A DNA stretch of 64,000 nucleotides, taken from positions 26,323,666 through 26,387,665 of the forward strand of contig OX485807.1 of NCBI GenBank assembly GCA_950295325.1, in the 5' to 3' direction. Origin of the DNA: Polytrichum commune (Eukaryota > Streptophyta > Polytrichopsida > Polytrichales > Polytrichaceae). Below the pieces are notes generated by a model that did not search any database, had not been told where the DNA came from, and saw only the letters and a program-made list of their open reading frames with translations. A program made the position numbers and the translations under genes. Of this stretch, positions 34,851 to 48,805 are shown piece after piece. Each line of letters starts with the position of its first letter. The first letter of the stretch is position 1.

Positions 34851-37800
34851 GAAACACACACATATTGGAGATGATGATGATTAGCTTACGAAGCTTAAAT
34901 TTTGAGCCAATCAAAATAAAAGTTTAAGTGATTTCAATCCTAATTGAAAGTACGGCTAATTCTTTAGAGAGAGAGAGCCACATGTGCTAGCATGAAGGAG
35001 GGGATGCTTCACCTTGATCATAACTACTAACTCATATGTGAACTCATAGCGGGTTTACTAAGGATGGTTATGGGACAAGAAGAAAATGCTTGATCAAAGA
35101 ATTAGTAAAGTATATGTGCCTCATCTGGTCACATATCTTAAATTGACACGTGTATTTGAGTGGGCATGTTATTAGGTGTGGCTCCATGAACACATACCAA
35201 AAAAACATGTGTTTAGAAGATATTAGAGTGCATGTCCAAAATATGATAACCATTCTAGGCTCAATCATAGGGACCTATACGCCCATTTGATGAGCACGGG
35301 AATCTTCGCTTCAATATTCAATAAGATATTCATATGAGCTCCAAAAATTGTAAGGACAATGGCTATGACAATGATTTGGATTTGCTAACTACTTGTCTTG
35401 TACAATTTACATGTATAATTATTAAGAGAAGTGATTTGCACGGGGAGAATAACCATTTAAGACCCATCTACCTCAATTGGTGAGGGACTACTACATTGAT
35501 TATCCCATTTAGTTTGCGTGTTACTAATTCCCAAAACACATGCTATTTTGCCAATTCTCAAAGTTAGTGAGGCCTAAAATTACTAGATGATTCTAAATTC
35601 ATGAATACATGCTCATTTCAAGAAAAGGAGTGTGTGCTCTAATGCATAATGTGTTTTTGGTGAGCTCGAAGAGGCTTCTTATACTTTCTAGTCCGCGCCA
35701 CTTAGTCTTGAGGCATCTTCTAACACTAAGAAATTGAGGACACCTAATAATCCTATTGTATATACTACATCGTTTATGATACTTTGTGTCACGTACACTA
35801 TTTTGGGAAGGGCCTAAACTAGGTGCTTAGAGGTCTCAAAGTGTCACATCCGCTAATTGCCAATATGATTCTATTCATAAATAAAAGTGATTTTTTAAAG
35901 TAAAATTTTATTTACATTATGACATTTTGCATCGCACATTGGTATACTTGAGATAATATTTTTGCGTTCTAGTATCCAAGGGACGCATATTATTGAGCAA
36001 ATGTCATGTGTTTAGATTTTAGTATGCAAGAGGAATATATTCTTGAGTACACAAATGCCATGTAATTTGTGTACACTTTAGTCAACTTGTAGACCATTAT
36101 ATAACAAAGGCATACACCTCAATAACACAATTCAACATACTCATGCCAAGTCATTAGTTTGTGCACTTGAACACCAAGTGTCATAATGATGAAGTTGTTG
36201 ATCTTTAGCGTAACCTAGCATACATCTCAAAATAGGGTAATTGACGCTATTACACATGTGTAGCTAAATACCATAAACAATGTAGTTCATATCTTAGGGC
36301 TCCCGGGACCCTAGATCTTTGAGTAGCATTAATTTCATAGTGTAAAGAATTTTAATGTCACCTTCACTAATTTTCCACACATTATTAGCCCACCCTCACT
36401 AAATGGGATAAAAATGTGGTTGGGACTTGGGCATGAGCAATCTACAATGATGATGGAAAGTGTAAAACTACATTAATTATCCCATTTTAGTGTGTGTTAC
36501 TAATTGAAGTTATGTAGTGCTATAAATATTTAATGAGAAACTACCAAGCAAAGTCAATTATATTCGATAGTGTCCAAGCAACCTACTGAACTTTCATTAG
36601 AAAAAATTGAACTCATGAATAAGAGGTTATTGCATTGCGTAATTCCAAAGAGTGATACATAGTAAGGTAGCAACACCTTAAACCAAGAAGTTAAGGCATT
36701 TGGGATACATGTGATAGCCGTATGAACTAGAAAAAAACATTCCTTGGTAGGAAAAAAGGACCGGGTATAGTGCAAATTTTTATTTATTTTACCCCAAAAT
36801 TTTGAGGTGAAAATAGTGTCATCACCAAAAACCGTTAGAGAAGCATGATGTTCACATGGTGAACATTGTTATAATCAATATGTACTTATTAGAGTTATTT
36901 GTAAAATTTCTCAAAGAGGGACAAAATTGTGGGTTTGGTCCTTCTTTGAAAAAGCTTTCTAGTAAAAGCACACTTGCTCATTGTGTTTTGGAGCCTATTT
37001 TGAAAGTTGGGTGCAAATTTTGGGACCTCCTCTTTCCACCTCTTAAACTCTGAGAGCATTTTAGGATCTAAAGAAGGTTATGCGCATGGGACCCGTTATC
37101 CTAAACCTTGGATTGGCCTATGCAAGGCTAGCTTGGCCCACCCATCCTAGAAGGACAAACTAGGAAGTTGGTTTTTAATAACCTAACACCACTCCTTGTG
37201 GATGATAAATGAAGTGTTAAGAAATCTTGGGTGACTTTGTATTAATTCTCAAGGTTTGGTACTAAACCCGTGGTTTCATCCACTTCACTTTACAAATAAT
37301 TGTATCATGCAAAGTTTCGAGGTGTTGGTTTTGGGTGGCGTGTTGGTTTTAGCACCCTCTACCTTAAATGGGATGATCAATGTAGTTGCTTTGAGCTCAT
37401 GTATCGAGTCTCGGAGCGACAACAAAAGAACAAACTTTATCTTGAGGCATCAAATACAATAAGTTAATGATGCTCGAATCTCATAACATTGTTCAATCAT
37501 GTGGGTCGGTTCAATGATCATGGAATATGCCAATTACATTTGCATGGGGCCCGCAAACAAAGTAAGAATATTCGTTTGATATTCATACATTCAAGCTGAA
37601 CCTTGAAATTTGGGTCGAGTTATACTCCCGGCACTATGCGCGTGGATTGTTGTTCATCTAAATAGTATTCCCTATGTTTACTATTAATGGAAACAATATC
37701 ATTGAAAACATTGACACTATTCATAATATTCTTACTATTCAAACCGGCGGTATTCATTATTCATATTAGCGTCAATTTCTCTTATTATCTAAGTTTCTTC

Positions 37801-39665
37801 CCAAGAAGGTAAGGTGATGGAGGCTTATGTCATATGCTAAATATAGAGAGAAAAACACGACCATGTAGATGAACAATGTTATGCCTTGTGAAAGTATACA
37901 CCTATTTGTGAAGTACTTCAATAAGCCCATGAAGGAATCCGGGAAGATAATAATAATCTTATAATAAACCTATCAAATCCAACCTCGGGCTTCATTTCAA
38001 GGAGCACCAACATATTTTGTTTCCCCTTTCTCCATGCTACACTAATTATCCCAATTCGTGAGGGATGGCTAATAATGTGTGTGGGAAAACAACAAGGGTG
38101 ATATTGAATTTCTTTATGCTATAAAATTAGTGTTAGTCAAAAGATCTAGGAAGCATGGTTCATCTTTGCATTATTCACTAAAAATGCTATTCATAGTAGC
38201 ACTATTCATTGAAAGTACTGGCACTATTCATCTCTCATTATTCATTGACAAGCATGTGTTTGCATATAACTTTTTGTCTATCACAATACAAGCACCTTGG
38301 AGCACGCATTCTTTTCCTTAAATGTATGGTAAATGAGCATGTAGTCATGAGTTAAATATCATACAGTAAAAAGTTCAACCGTCACTATTTTGACACTTGG
38401 CAAAATAGTGTGTGTTTTGGGAATGAGTACCACGTGCACTAGCTAGGATAATCATTCTAGTACACTTGGGGCCTTAAGGTAGACTGTAACCCTTATTTTT
38501 AGTTATTCTTCTTATTAAACAATCTATTTTTGAGTGTTGTGTGCGGTTTGGTGTTGCTCTACAAACGACCACCAAAAAGCCATGTGTGTGAAAGACACTA
38601 CATTGCATGTTGAAAACATGATAATTATTCTAGGGTCAACAATCAACATACTTGGGGAAGCCTATATGACCATCTTATGAGCACGAGAATATTCACTTTC
38701 ATCAATGAATGACATATTCATATGAGCTCTGCTAAATTATGAGGAAATTGGCTACCGCCTCCATTTGGATTGGCTAACCACCTTAGTAAGAAACTAGGAA
38801 TTGTTTAAATGTGCCCATGTCATGGCATGTCACCTTGTTTCTATGCCTCATTTTTATTCTTAGAAGACATGGGGTGTGTTTATAGGGTATACGTGATGCC
38901 TTACACAAACGTCCGACAAATGCTCAAAATACTATTTTATGTGATCTATATTATTGAATCCATTTTTTGCTCAACCAATCAAAAAGAAGAAATGAAAATA
39001 AAGTCATATGTGACAACGGTGATTAGATATACAAGATCTATACATGAAAACATATAATTGATACAAACCTCTTCATCTTTCTCAAGCCACTCTATGTATA
39101 AGTATGCTCCAAGTGACTTACACTTTGACCTCCATAATATCACACCTATGGCTACCAAAGTGCATGTGATATTAAGGAGGTATATAGATTATTAACAAAG
39201 ATGCATGATAATAGAGAATTGGCGTAGCATGTGACATTATGGAATAACACAAAGTCAACTTTGCAACAATGACAATAAGTATTATGATGACAATGTGATG
39301 TGTGCAAGCATGAGTTTTAAATTCTTTGATGGATTACTTCAATGTCAAACACTATGATATATGGGAGGAAAATGTGACAACAAGGAGGGAGACCTGAATT
39401 GAGAAGATCCGTTCCCTAGGGTGTTGGGATGTAAGAACAAGAGTGACAATAAGGAGGGTGATATTACAAAAGTTTAGGGTGCATTACATATAATCGATAT
39501 GATAATTTTAGAGAATATCACCTTTGACTAAAAATATCAATCAATAGTCCTTAATCCCTCTATATGACATCTTGAAGCTCAAACTAGGTTTCACAATCGT
39601 TTTAAGCTTAATGATCACACATATCATCACTACACCAAAATCATTTCAATTGAACCAAATACCTA
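34851..39665. other. Gene-free stretch with R1 and R3 repeats
   Basis: No gene is recognised. R1 copies lie near 35270-35480 and 38670-38800. Part of dispersed repeat R3 (shared with 60680-61100 and, reversed, 47340-47930) lies at about 37480-37870; its clearest word is 'gatcatggaatatgccaatt'. An element related to 40791-41153 (family M3) lies at about 39120-39490. Confidence 0.5.
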
Positions 39666-40021
39666 GGGCCGGTTCACATGGGGTCCCAAGTCCCAAGTCC
39701 CAAGTCCCAACATGGAGGCAAAGTCCCAACTTTTGAGCCTCAAGAAACCATTAAAATATGGGTAGTTATCGGTAAAGTTGTACCTTGATTATTTTATGCA
39801 TTACAAACTATGGTTGTTGTGTTGAGAGTTGGATCTAACTTTTTGCTCGACCCAACTCTCGACACGAGTCCCAAACCTTATCTTCAGGAAAGTGTTGCCA
39901 TGTTGGCATCCACGTCATACTTGGAACCCCTGTAAAGTGGTAAGTCCCAACTCTAATACTCTCAATAGTCGTGATTGCACGGATGGACCTCAAGTGACTT
40001 GGGACCCGTGTGAACCGGCCC
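39666..40021 (+). mobile_element. Small Tourist-like MITE with GGGCCGGTTCACA ends
   Basis: Inverted ends GGGCCGGTTCACATGGGTCCC (left, with one extra G in the run) and GGGACCCGTGTGAACCGGCCC (right). Flanks are CTA and TTA, close to a TWA duplication. Inside the left end the word 'aagtccc' is repeated four times in tandem. About 356 bp, non-coding. Confidence 0.8.
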
Positions 40022-40139
40022 TTAATCACAAATAATTGGATGGAGAACAAGGATTGAGCCTTTGCGCCTACTTAACTTAATTACACTTCTCCAACCGAGT
40101 ATATATCAAGCTACTTGTGGCATGCTTTAACAAGAAAAC

Positions 40140-40383
40140 GGTAGAACCGTGAGGCTCTGTCCTTTATTATGAAAGACTATAATTGTAGTTGTCCACTTTG
40201 CTCATGCCAATTCATGGATATTCACTATACCAAACCTTTCTTGGATTTTGTGCACCTCCTTCTCAAATACAGATCAAGGATTGAAGCTACTCATTTATCA
40301 CCCACAAATTATAAAATAAATAATCAAGAACTACCGAAATAACTATAGTTAACTAGATTTCTTTCAATGCATTTTAGGGAGCA

Positions 40384-40420
<37 letters not shown>

Positions 40421-40560
40421 CACTATAGTTAACATCCACATTACATAAAGTGGACCAAAAATAACAAGGACAAGTAACGTCCAAGTGTGAACACAAAGTG
40501 GTTAGGAAATTTGCTCTTGAAACGAAGAAGTTGATGCATAGTCTCTGTCCTATAGACAGA
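40140..40560 (-). repeat. Dispersed repeat R2, copy 2 (empty site for M1)
   Basis: This is the reverse complement of 19555-20280 without the M1 element. It contains an (AT)n run at 40385-40420. It serves as the pre-insertion reference for the MITE at 19873-20185. Confidence 0.8.
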
Positions 40561-40790
40561 GCCAATAAAGAACTCGAGAGGTAGGTCCCTACCTACTTCA
40601 CAAAGTCAAAACATGGAATGTCACCCAACTCTCCCTTTTGAGCATGGGGCTACAACGAGGCAATAAGGATATTTTCCTAGTAGCTAAAGCTACTTGCATA
40701 CAGCCAAGAATCAATACCACATGAGTTAAATGAGCTCTTTTCGTGGATATGACGTGGTCACTCTTCTTAATTAATTGGACATGTACGATA

Positions 40791-41153
40791 TACACTCTCT
40801 AAACTCCGTAATGTCATGCTTGTGGCAACCCAAGTGGATGTGGTATTAAGGAGTTGTGTCGTATTAACATGGAAGCGTGATAAAGAGAATTAGTGGAGCA
40901 TGTGCCGTTATGGAACAACACAAAGTCAATGTTGCAATAATGACAATAGTTACAATGATGACAACGTGATGTGCGCGAGCGTGTGGTTTTTATTCTTTGG
41001 TGCATTACTTTAATGTCAAGCACATGATAGATGGGAGGGAAGCATGATAACAAAGAGTGACATTTAAACTGAGAACATTTGTTCCCTAGGATTTGGTGAT
41101 ATAAGAGAAGGAGTGACATTACGGAGGTTGATGTTACGGAGTTTAGAGTGTAC
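40791..41153. mobile_element. MITE with TACACTCTAAACTCCGTAA ends, family M3
   Basis: The left end is TACACTCTCTAAACTCCGTA, the right its inverted partner TACGGAGTTTAGAGTGTA. About 363 bp. A diverged relative lies at about 39120-39490. Another in opposite orientation lies at about 63420-63875, where both 'ctaaacttccgtaatatca' and 'tgatactacagagtttagag' are visible. Confidence 0.8.
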
Positions 41154-41993
41154 TAGAGTGGTATGTGGCACGACTCGTAGTTGAGAATGGACACCAAATG
41201 ACACATGTAACAATGAGATTGGAATACGTGCTCAATTCATAGACACTATTTTAAGTTTGAAAGTAGAACGCATTTCTAGAAGATCTATGTGATCATCTTA
41301 AGGTGATCACTTTGATCTCTTAAAACTTGTGCATCTCCATAACATGACCAATAGCATGCCCATACTTAGGCCAACAATTGGCCCATAACTACACGAGAGT
41401 TTCCAACTTGGAGTTTTTGGCTCGTATGTAGTGAAACGAGTGGGGTGAAACTACTGTGTATATTACATCCAACGAGGTTATTGTGAGTGGGATGAAAAGT
41501 CCAAATTTAATAGCAGTACATTTGGGAAAGACGTGAACTTTCCGCATTAAGAGGGAATCATGTTGTTGCCAACGAGCAACGATTGGTCCTAGTGTGTGCA
41601 TGCTATAAGTTAGGGCCCCATGTTGTGTTCCTCATTGAACGCTTGATAAGAAATTCCATGGACTCGTGGCCGCACAAGTCACTATCACAATGACCTCCGC
41701 ACAATATTCATGATTTGAGACACTAGTCACCAAAGGACTCAAGAGCATTTTTGTAGGACACCTCCACCCCTGCATTAGAGATCCACATAAACCAAGCATC
41801 ACAATCGTGAGGGGCTGATTGCACCAACCGCCTCTGGCACCATCCGTCAACATCTCCGACTGTAATAGTGTGAAAAATGGTGAACCAACATCCATTTTTG
41901 AACATACCCCCACCAATCCCACGACCGGAACTGGACAAAAAAAAAAGTTTGGTGTGATCGGGGCACAAGCAAGGTTATGCAAACTCCAAGTTA

Positions 41994-42382
41994 AGGTAGG
42001 GGTGGCAATTTCCGTGCGGATCCTAAAGTCGACCCCTATGGTCGGAAGCACCTATCTAGGTGCTTTTACCTAAGTTTACAAAAGCACCTATCAAGGTGTT
42101 TTTACCGTTCACAGCGCTGCCAACATTTCATTGGCTGCCAACGGTCGGTTTTAGAAATCCACCCCGTGGATATACCACGTACCCTATGTGCGAGTGTTGG
42201 TCACTCTACAAGGTTTCCTTTAAAAATCTGTAGGAAATCATAGACATGCTGGAAAATTTTGATTTTTTCAGAGATGCTCTTGCACTAGCTTTGCGGAGCG
42301 CTCAAAATTTATAAAAAAAAAATAGTTTCAGCATCCCAACTAGGCACATCTGAAATTGAGACGGAAATTGCCACCCCTACCT
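41994..42382. mobile_element. MITE with AGGTAG ends and TA duplication, family M2
   Basis: Termini are AGGTAGGGGTGGCAATTTCC and the exact inverted complement, about 21 bp. TA flanks both sides (41992-41993, 42383-42384). Internally there is a short palindromic duplication around 'aggtgcttttacc' (42050-42110). The overlapping frame 41819-42073 is spurious. Confidence 0.88.
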
Positions 42383-42384
42383 TA

Positions 42385-45300
42385 GTCAAGGAACACTCGA
42401 AATGACAAACTTGTGCAATCCTTAAGCGGATGAGATGCCTCCCGATCAGATCCGATCCAATGGCCCGATTTTCATTTGGGCTTTAAGAACGCATCCACAA
42501 TGACGAAGGCCTCATAGGACCTCGTGCCAATTTGTCATGGGCGAATGGGAGGATAGAAGACACGTGCAAGGCCCTTTTGGACATGCATTATACTATCTAG
42601 CAAGCACGCACCGGAAGTTTGGGAGCTCCTTTGTTATCTAGCTAGCTAGATAGTACACCACATATAGAGCGGATCATGTTGTTGTACTACCAAGTAAGTA
42701 AGAAGCATTGAAGTAATTAAGGAAGGCCCGCGCGCGTGGCCATAGCCATGACAAATCCTCTTTGCTTTTGTGAATGTAGTACATATATACCGATCCCCCA
42801 CAATTTACTCTAAGGGTCGTAGTACTACTTTTGTGTCCTGTAGCCCGAAGTGGAGTACAAAGTAAAATCGAGTGAAACCCGGGAAAAAGGATTTCTAGTT
42901 GACTTCATAATTTCATAGAGATTAAAAGAAGAAGAAGAAGCGGGACCCGCCTCTCCGCCAAGTGTTTGACACTAGCTATGGTGATTGGCCCATGGGCTTG
43001 GACTTACTTACTTAAAAGGGTGTGAAAAATCGATTCGGTAATAAGTATTTGGACCTTCACAGTCCGGGAGTTCTATGCAAAAATCGGTAAGTTTTTTACC
43101 TTTTATAAAGAGTTTCGGATTTTTCTTTTCTTTTACTTGGAAGCTACCGAAAGCCTATTTTTTTCCCTTTTTTCCCTTGGTTAAATTCCTATATTTACTT
43201 TTATCATTTGGTAATTTTCTTGGTTTTCAAATTTTACTTTAGTATGTTTCCGATGTTATGTGTAGTAAGTCATGTTTTTCTGTTTTTTTATTTTATTTTA
43301 CAGAAGAAAATTGGTGTTATGCTTTTAAGAGGGTGAATTTGTGTTGAAAGAAAAATGAAGTATCCTTGGAAGGAGTTGGACCTTGTCAAGCCCCCCAGCA
43401 TCTTGGGGCCAAGGATGTAGCCTTGTTAAAAATGTATGGATCTAAAGAGGGTGCACCAATGAACAAGGAGAACCGACTGCTAGTTATCCCTAGTCCCTTT
43501 GGCTACTTGCTTGTAATGAAAGAAATTACTCTTGGTAAACATCCCAAACTATGATGCCTCAACCGACCATATCGCCGGTCTATTTTCCCTTGAACTGGTC
43601 GATTTATGACCTTAGCAATTTTACATCGGTACCTCATCCTAACAATCATTGCGAACTCATTCGAAAATCATTAAAAAATCCAACTAGCTCGTAACATGAA
43701 ACCTCGGTACTCCCCATACATTGTGCACCTTTGCCCTAAAAAGAACCTAAAGAATCATCAATTGTATTATTTTATTTGGGTTGAATTGATTATTGATTTA
43801 TGGGTCAATGTCGGGGGAGATTTTGGGCAAAATTGGTTGAGATCCCGAGTGTTTCCAAGTCCAACCGGTGACATGTTGATAATCTTTTGGGTTTTCTTTG
43901 TTGGTTTAACCCCTAACTTCCCACGCCCAATTTCCCTTGAATTTGCCCATAACTTGTGACCTCAATTTCATTAGTTGAAGATCTAAAGTTTTTTTTTTGA
44001 CAAATCCAATTGTATATATGTTTGCAAGTTAGAGGCGACTACTCACAATCTAAATTTTAGAAGTTAAAGTTTTATTACATAGGAGATTGTAATAGGAATG
44101 CCAATAATGATCTCGAGGGGCAACAATTCAGAAATAAAATTAGGGTTGGTTTTTTTGTCAAATCTCCACTCAAACAATCTTCAAATGACAAAAGGTTACC
44201 CTCGTTCAAAGCAGGGGCAATATACCTACTAAAATCAACTTACAAATCTTTGAAACCATTATTTGGTGATTTTTTTTGGGAAGCTTTGCAATTTGAGACA
44301 ACAATGTCACAACTACACACCTTCCACGTGGATTACACCCACCAACACATGTCCAACTAAAAATTCCAACCGTAGATGTTTAGGAGATGTTGCATTTGAG
44401 TGTCATGCAAATTTCAAATGAGTTGGGAATCATTTTCACATGGGGATCAACAAAAAAACAAATTTAGGAAATGTTGCCCCTAAACCACAAAGGTGACAAA
44501 TGTTAAGTTTTGATTCATGCACCGGTTCCGTTGTAATCCAATTGAGAGCACATTCCCATATTCGGACTAATCAAAAAATAGCTAACTATATTGAATCAAA
44601 ATTATCCACGTGACAGTACATAGCGGACTTGAATATGAACCAGAGGAGTTTTTGAAACAATCAAGAAACTATTCAAACTAGTGCCAAAAGGGTCAGAACG
44701 AACTAGTCACGACCATATTACGGTCGCATAGGACATCAATAGTTTATGTAAATTCTTCTAAAACGATTGGCAACTTGGCTAAAACATTAACAATATTAGC
44801 TAATTTTCAAACTTAATCAGCTTATTTGTCTCACTTCACTAATAATCTCAAATAGTGTGTGCTACTATAGAGTAATGCAGTGCAATTACGTCTTACTCAT
44901 AAGTTCAATAGGTTGTTTGGACATTATAGAACATAGAATGACATAAATTATTACATTCTCATTAATTAGATATAGCAATCCGTAACCCCAAATAGTAACA
45001 CACACTAATTGTAATAATCAATCTAGTGGTTGGAATTCCCCGGTTGTAGATTTGGATGGTCCCCTTCTAACTTAACTTAAACAAGGAAAGTCAATTATAT
45101 CATTGTCGAAAAACTACACCAATTAGACCTACTAGAGTGGGTTACCAATTGGAGTTACACATTCCTATAAAAAAAATATCGAGAATATTATTTTTAACCA
45201 AGTTACACATTTCATGTCCCTTGACATGCATGTTGGTTGTTTGTCTTATCAGAATGCAACTGATAATCTAAGTTAAAAAGTATAGCAACACGACACTCCA

Positions 45301-45510
45301 AATGGTAAACTAACCCACACTAATTGGGGATATTTTGCATACAATTAACCAAGAGTCGTAAAGCACAAAGGGAAACCTACCTAACTTGACACGGTCCAAC
45401 TACGACCAACGTCACGATCGAGATTGAAACCCATGCTAGGAAAATATCTTGTTGAGAAAGCAAATTTAACACTATTTGCATTCAAGTACATTTTGACATT
45501 TTAACGGGGT
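42385..45510. other. Gene-free stretch
   Basis: No gene is recognised. A (GAA)5 run followed by the palindrome GCGGGACCCGC lies at about 42925-42950. Near 43830-43890 is another member of the 'caagtccaaccggt' motif family. Frames at 43366-43959 have no domain. Confidence 0.45.
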
Positions 45511-45521
45511 ATTGACTGGTT

Positions 45522-45784
45522 AAATAAATAAATAACCAATATTGGGCAATCCGATGTGAATTTGAGCCTGTTGGCTCTACCCTGTTCAAGAATCCGATTG
45601 GTGCAGGGTGGGGTTTATACCATGCCTTGCAGTGGGTGGGTTCTTGGCTTTCTACTTAGCTACTTCCCCCCCCGCGTCAAGTAGAGAGTAGATGTCACAA
45701 CGAGAATCGAACCGCCAACCACTCCTTTCGGGAATGGGTACCTCTCCACTATCACCTAGTGGTTTAGGTTCATTTCCTACCGTC
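45522..45784 (-). mobile_element. tRNA-derived SINE, family S2, copy 2
   Basis: Minus-strand head with TAGGTGATAGTGG (A-box-like) and GCGGTTCGATTCTC (B box), ending in a (TTTA)n tail (45522-45534 on the plus strand as taaataaataaa). Near-identical flanks TTGACTGGTT (45512-45521) and TTGACTAGTT (45785-45794) are the probable target duplication. Confidence 0.78.
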
Positions 45785-46094
45785 TTGACTAGTTGCTTTT
45801 TTTCTCACTAGCCCATTTCTCCTAGGATATGAAACACACAATGAGCACGAGATGATTAACAAATCCAAATCGAGGTCGTAGCCACTTTTACCTCATCGTT
45901 TTTGGAGTTCATCGGAATATCTTATGCATTAGCAAAGTGAACGAGTCTTGTGCGCAATCCTAGCCTCTAGTTTAGGTGAAGAGGGCAAATAATCTACCTA
46001 ACATTAAGTGGTCATATACGTCTTCTTAATTATGTTGACTGTTGAGCTTAGAATGGTTACGTATTTTGAGCACATAGTGTAATATCTTTCAAAC

Positions 46095-46780
46095 GCATGT
46101 CTTTTTAGTGTACATTTTTGGATTCACACCTAACCACGTACCCCTCAATACATGTGTTCAGTATAAGACAAGTAACCAAATCAAGCACGTTTATCTTAGT
46201 TTGGGAGAGGGAATTAATGCATTCAAATGTATCTCTCATTCGTCCAACATGAAAGCCCTAAAATAATATGCAACCTAGAGGTTATTGCTTTTAGTCTACT
46301 TGACACTAGGAATAATGTATAGACTACAAATTAGTCCAAGTTGTGTAGGAAGAATCAGCCACAAACCTATAGAGGATGATTTTTCTTTTTAAGTGTAAAT
46401 TTCAAATGTTGGATGAATGAGAGGTATTTGATAACACATGTCATTTTAGTGTCCATTTTTGGATCCACATCTAACCACATACCCCTCAATACACGTGTTC
46501 AATAAAAGACAACTAACCAAATCAAACACGTCTATATTAGTTTGGGAGAGGGAATTAACGCATTTAAGTGAATCTCTCATCCATCCAACATGAAAACCGT
46601 GAAAATAGTATGCAACCTAAAGGCTATTTGGTTTTTAGTCTATTCGACACTAGGAATAACATGTAGAATGTGAGTTAATATATCCCAAGTCATGTAAGAT
46701 GAATCAACCTATAGAGGGTGATTTGTTTATTTATAATTCTTTTATAATTTAAATGTTGAATGCATGAGAAGTATATGGTA
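46095..46780 (+). repeat. Tandem duplication, two units of about 341 bp
   Basis: The unit at 46095-46435 is repeated at 46436-46780 with moderate divergence. Both begin 'catgtc.ttttagtgt.cat' and share 'tagtttgggagagggaatta'. Within each unit 'tctctcattcgtccaaca' pairs with the later 'tgttggatgaatgagag', so each unit can fold back on itself. Confidence 0.85.
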
Positions 46781-47339
46781 ATTCTTTCTATTTGTGTAGT
46801 TGTAAATGATGAGTGGATTTGACCACGATATTGTCTCTCCTATAACATGTGTAGAGGAGACAAAACATTATGGATTTAGGACACAATTTGTCTAAGAGAA
46901 GATTGTCTCCTACAAATCCTCTCCCTGCTGTGGCCTTAAAATTATTTCCCCGTGCTTCTTAGGCCACTACATGTAGAATAGAAGCAGAGAAATTAAATTA
47001 CAACCATCATAATGAACTTCAATGATGCTTTCCATGAAGTATAAAGGGACGAAACATTTAATAGCAACCACAACCTCAAGTTGTGGTTGACAATAGAGTT
47101 TTGCATAAAGTCCTTCAAAGAGGGATGAAACTACAGGTTTGATCCGTCGAGAGAGAATTTTATATTAAGAGTTCATGAGCTCCTTGTATGTCGATGCTTG
47201 TTTTGGAAGTTTGGGTGAAACTCCTTGGATCTTCTCTTGCCATCCCAAAAATTTGAGAAAACTTTAAGATCTACAAACTATGTAAATTACATTTGATTAT
47301 TGTATGCATATGATTGTTGTTTGTCATAGAAGAGGATAA

Positions 47340-47930
47340 CATTATTCAATTGTATGGTTGTGTGTTCATTCTATATCTAGTAGTTCATATGGGCCTCCAC
47401 TCTCTTACCTTCATGGGAAAAAAAACTTAGAAAATAAGAAGAAATTGATGTTGTTATGAATATTGCATAATGTCGGTATTTTCAATGATAACGTTGCTAT
47501 GAATAACATTTTCAGTGAATTAAACGAGGGTGAACAATGTTTCCTTATGCATAATGTTGGGAGTAAAACTCAACCCTAATTTCCAAGTGTCAACCTGAAT
47601 GTATGAATAATAAACGAATATTCGTACCTTGTTTGGGGGCCCCGCATAATATAATTGGCATATTCTATGATCAGGAAACTGACCAACGTTGCTGAATTAT
47701 GTTGTGAGGCAACCATCGATGACTTAATAATCTTTCATATATCTAATAGTTATTGTGAGCGTACAAAAATATGACATTTCCAAAATAGAAAATATAATCA
47801 TGGGCCCATCAAATATGAGCCTTTACATACACAAAAGTGGTGTGTTTTGGGAGCATGTTAAAATTGTTTTACTGATTGTGTCAATACTGAGCCATGCTAA
47901 AATTACCACATTGAAGTCATTGATATGTAG
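47340..47930 (-). repeat. Dispersed repeat R3, reversed copy
   Basis: The reverse complement matches 60475-61100, including 'gtgggtcggttccatgatca' and 'gcatgctcccaaaacacac'. It also matches part of 37480-37870. No terminal repeats, coding region or tail were found. Confidence 0.65.
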
Positions 47931-48427
47931 CCAAATTGACCACCTCCAATCAAGTCAATGCATGTGTTTGGAAGTTGGATGAAACTCCTTGGACCTTCAC
48001 CTGCCAAAAATTTGAGAAAACTTCAAAATCCAAAGTAGGATTTGTTTGTAGGGCTCGTCACCCTAAATCCTGGACCAACCTATACAAAACTACACTAAAT
48101 ATGATATTTAGTGTCACCAATTCAAATTGTCTTGCTCAATAGCAATTGTAAAGCGTGGTGTAGTGTCACCAACACTGAATGCGAACCCAACATTAGTTGT
48201 CATTCCTTGTATTTTTTTGGGGAAATATAGATTTACAGTGTTGGAATTATTGTCACTTACCATCACCCATATGAGCATGCCCACGCTACCCCATACTATT
48301 ACCAAAAGGACGTATGGGCCTCAATGATGGACGTTCCTGATAAAGGCCCCGTTAGATTCCTAGAAAAACAAATTATAAAATATGATAGGGAAAATAACTT
48401 GGAAAATATGGCCACACAAACCCCTAA

Positions 48428-48805
48428 GATAGATAGATAGATAGATAGAAACTCCGGTCCCTTTTTTCAAGGGGCCGGCGTGAATAAAGTGTCCGTTCGT
48501 AATGCCAATGACCCGATGCCCACTGGACAAGGGGACACTGGGACAATACTACTCTCCCCTTTCGAGGATGGACACTATAGTGACACACTATACTAGCTCC
48601 TAGCTAGCCACTAGTGCCTTGAAGATACCGGACATGGTATCCCCCCAAAGGGCTTTGAGGTACCCATACAACAAGGTCCAAGGACCCCCCACCATAGTTG
48701 GGTGGACTAAGGTGGTGAGCACCACGCCGGCATGGGGAATAGAACCCACAACCTCCTCATTGGGGGCCATGAGCCCTAACCACCAAGCCAAGGCCCGTGG
48801 TGCCT
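48428..48805 (-). mobile_element. tRNA-headed SINE with LINE-derived 3' half
   Basis: It is flanked by an exact 14-bp duplication, ACACAAACCCCTAA, at 48414-48427 and 48806-48819. On the minus strand the head contains TGGCTTGGTGGTTAGG (A box) and GTGGGTTCTATTCCC (B-box-like) within the first 75 bases (48805-48730). From about 48600 down to 48428 the sequence matches the LINE 3' UTR of copy 1 (1190-1348), including 'actatagtgtccatcctcg', 'ttacgaacggacact', the CCGG stem-loop and a (TCTA)5-6 tail. This is the architecture of a SINE that borrows the 3' recognition end of its partner LINE. The open frame in it is not a gene. Confidence 0.88.

Noticed and set aside
48600-48791. Small gene on the minus strand
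   Set aside because: It is the tRNA-like head of the SINE read as protein.
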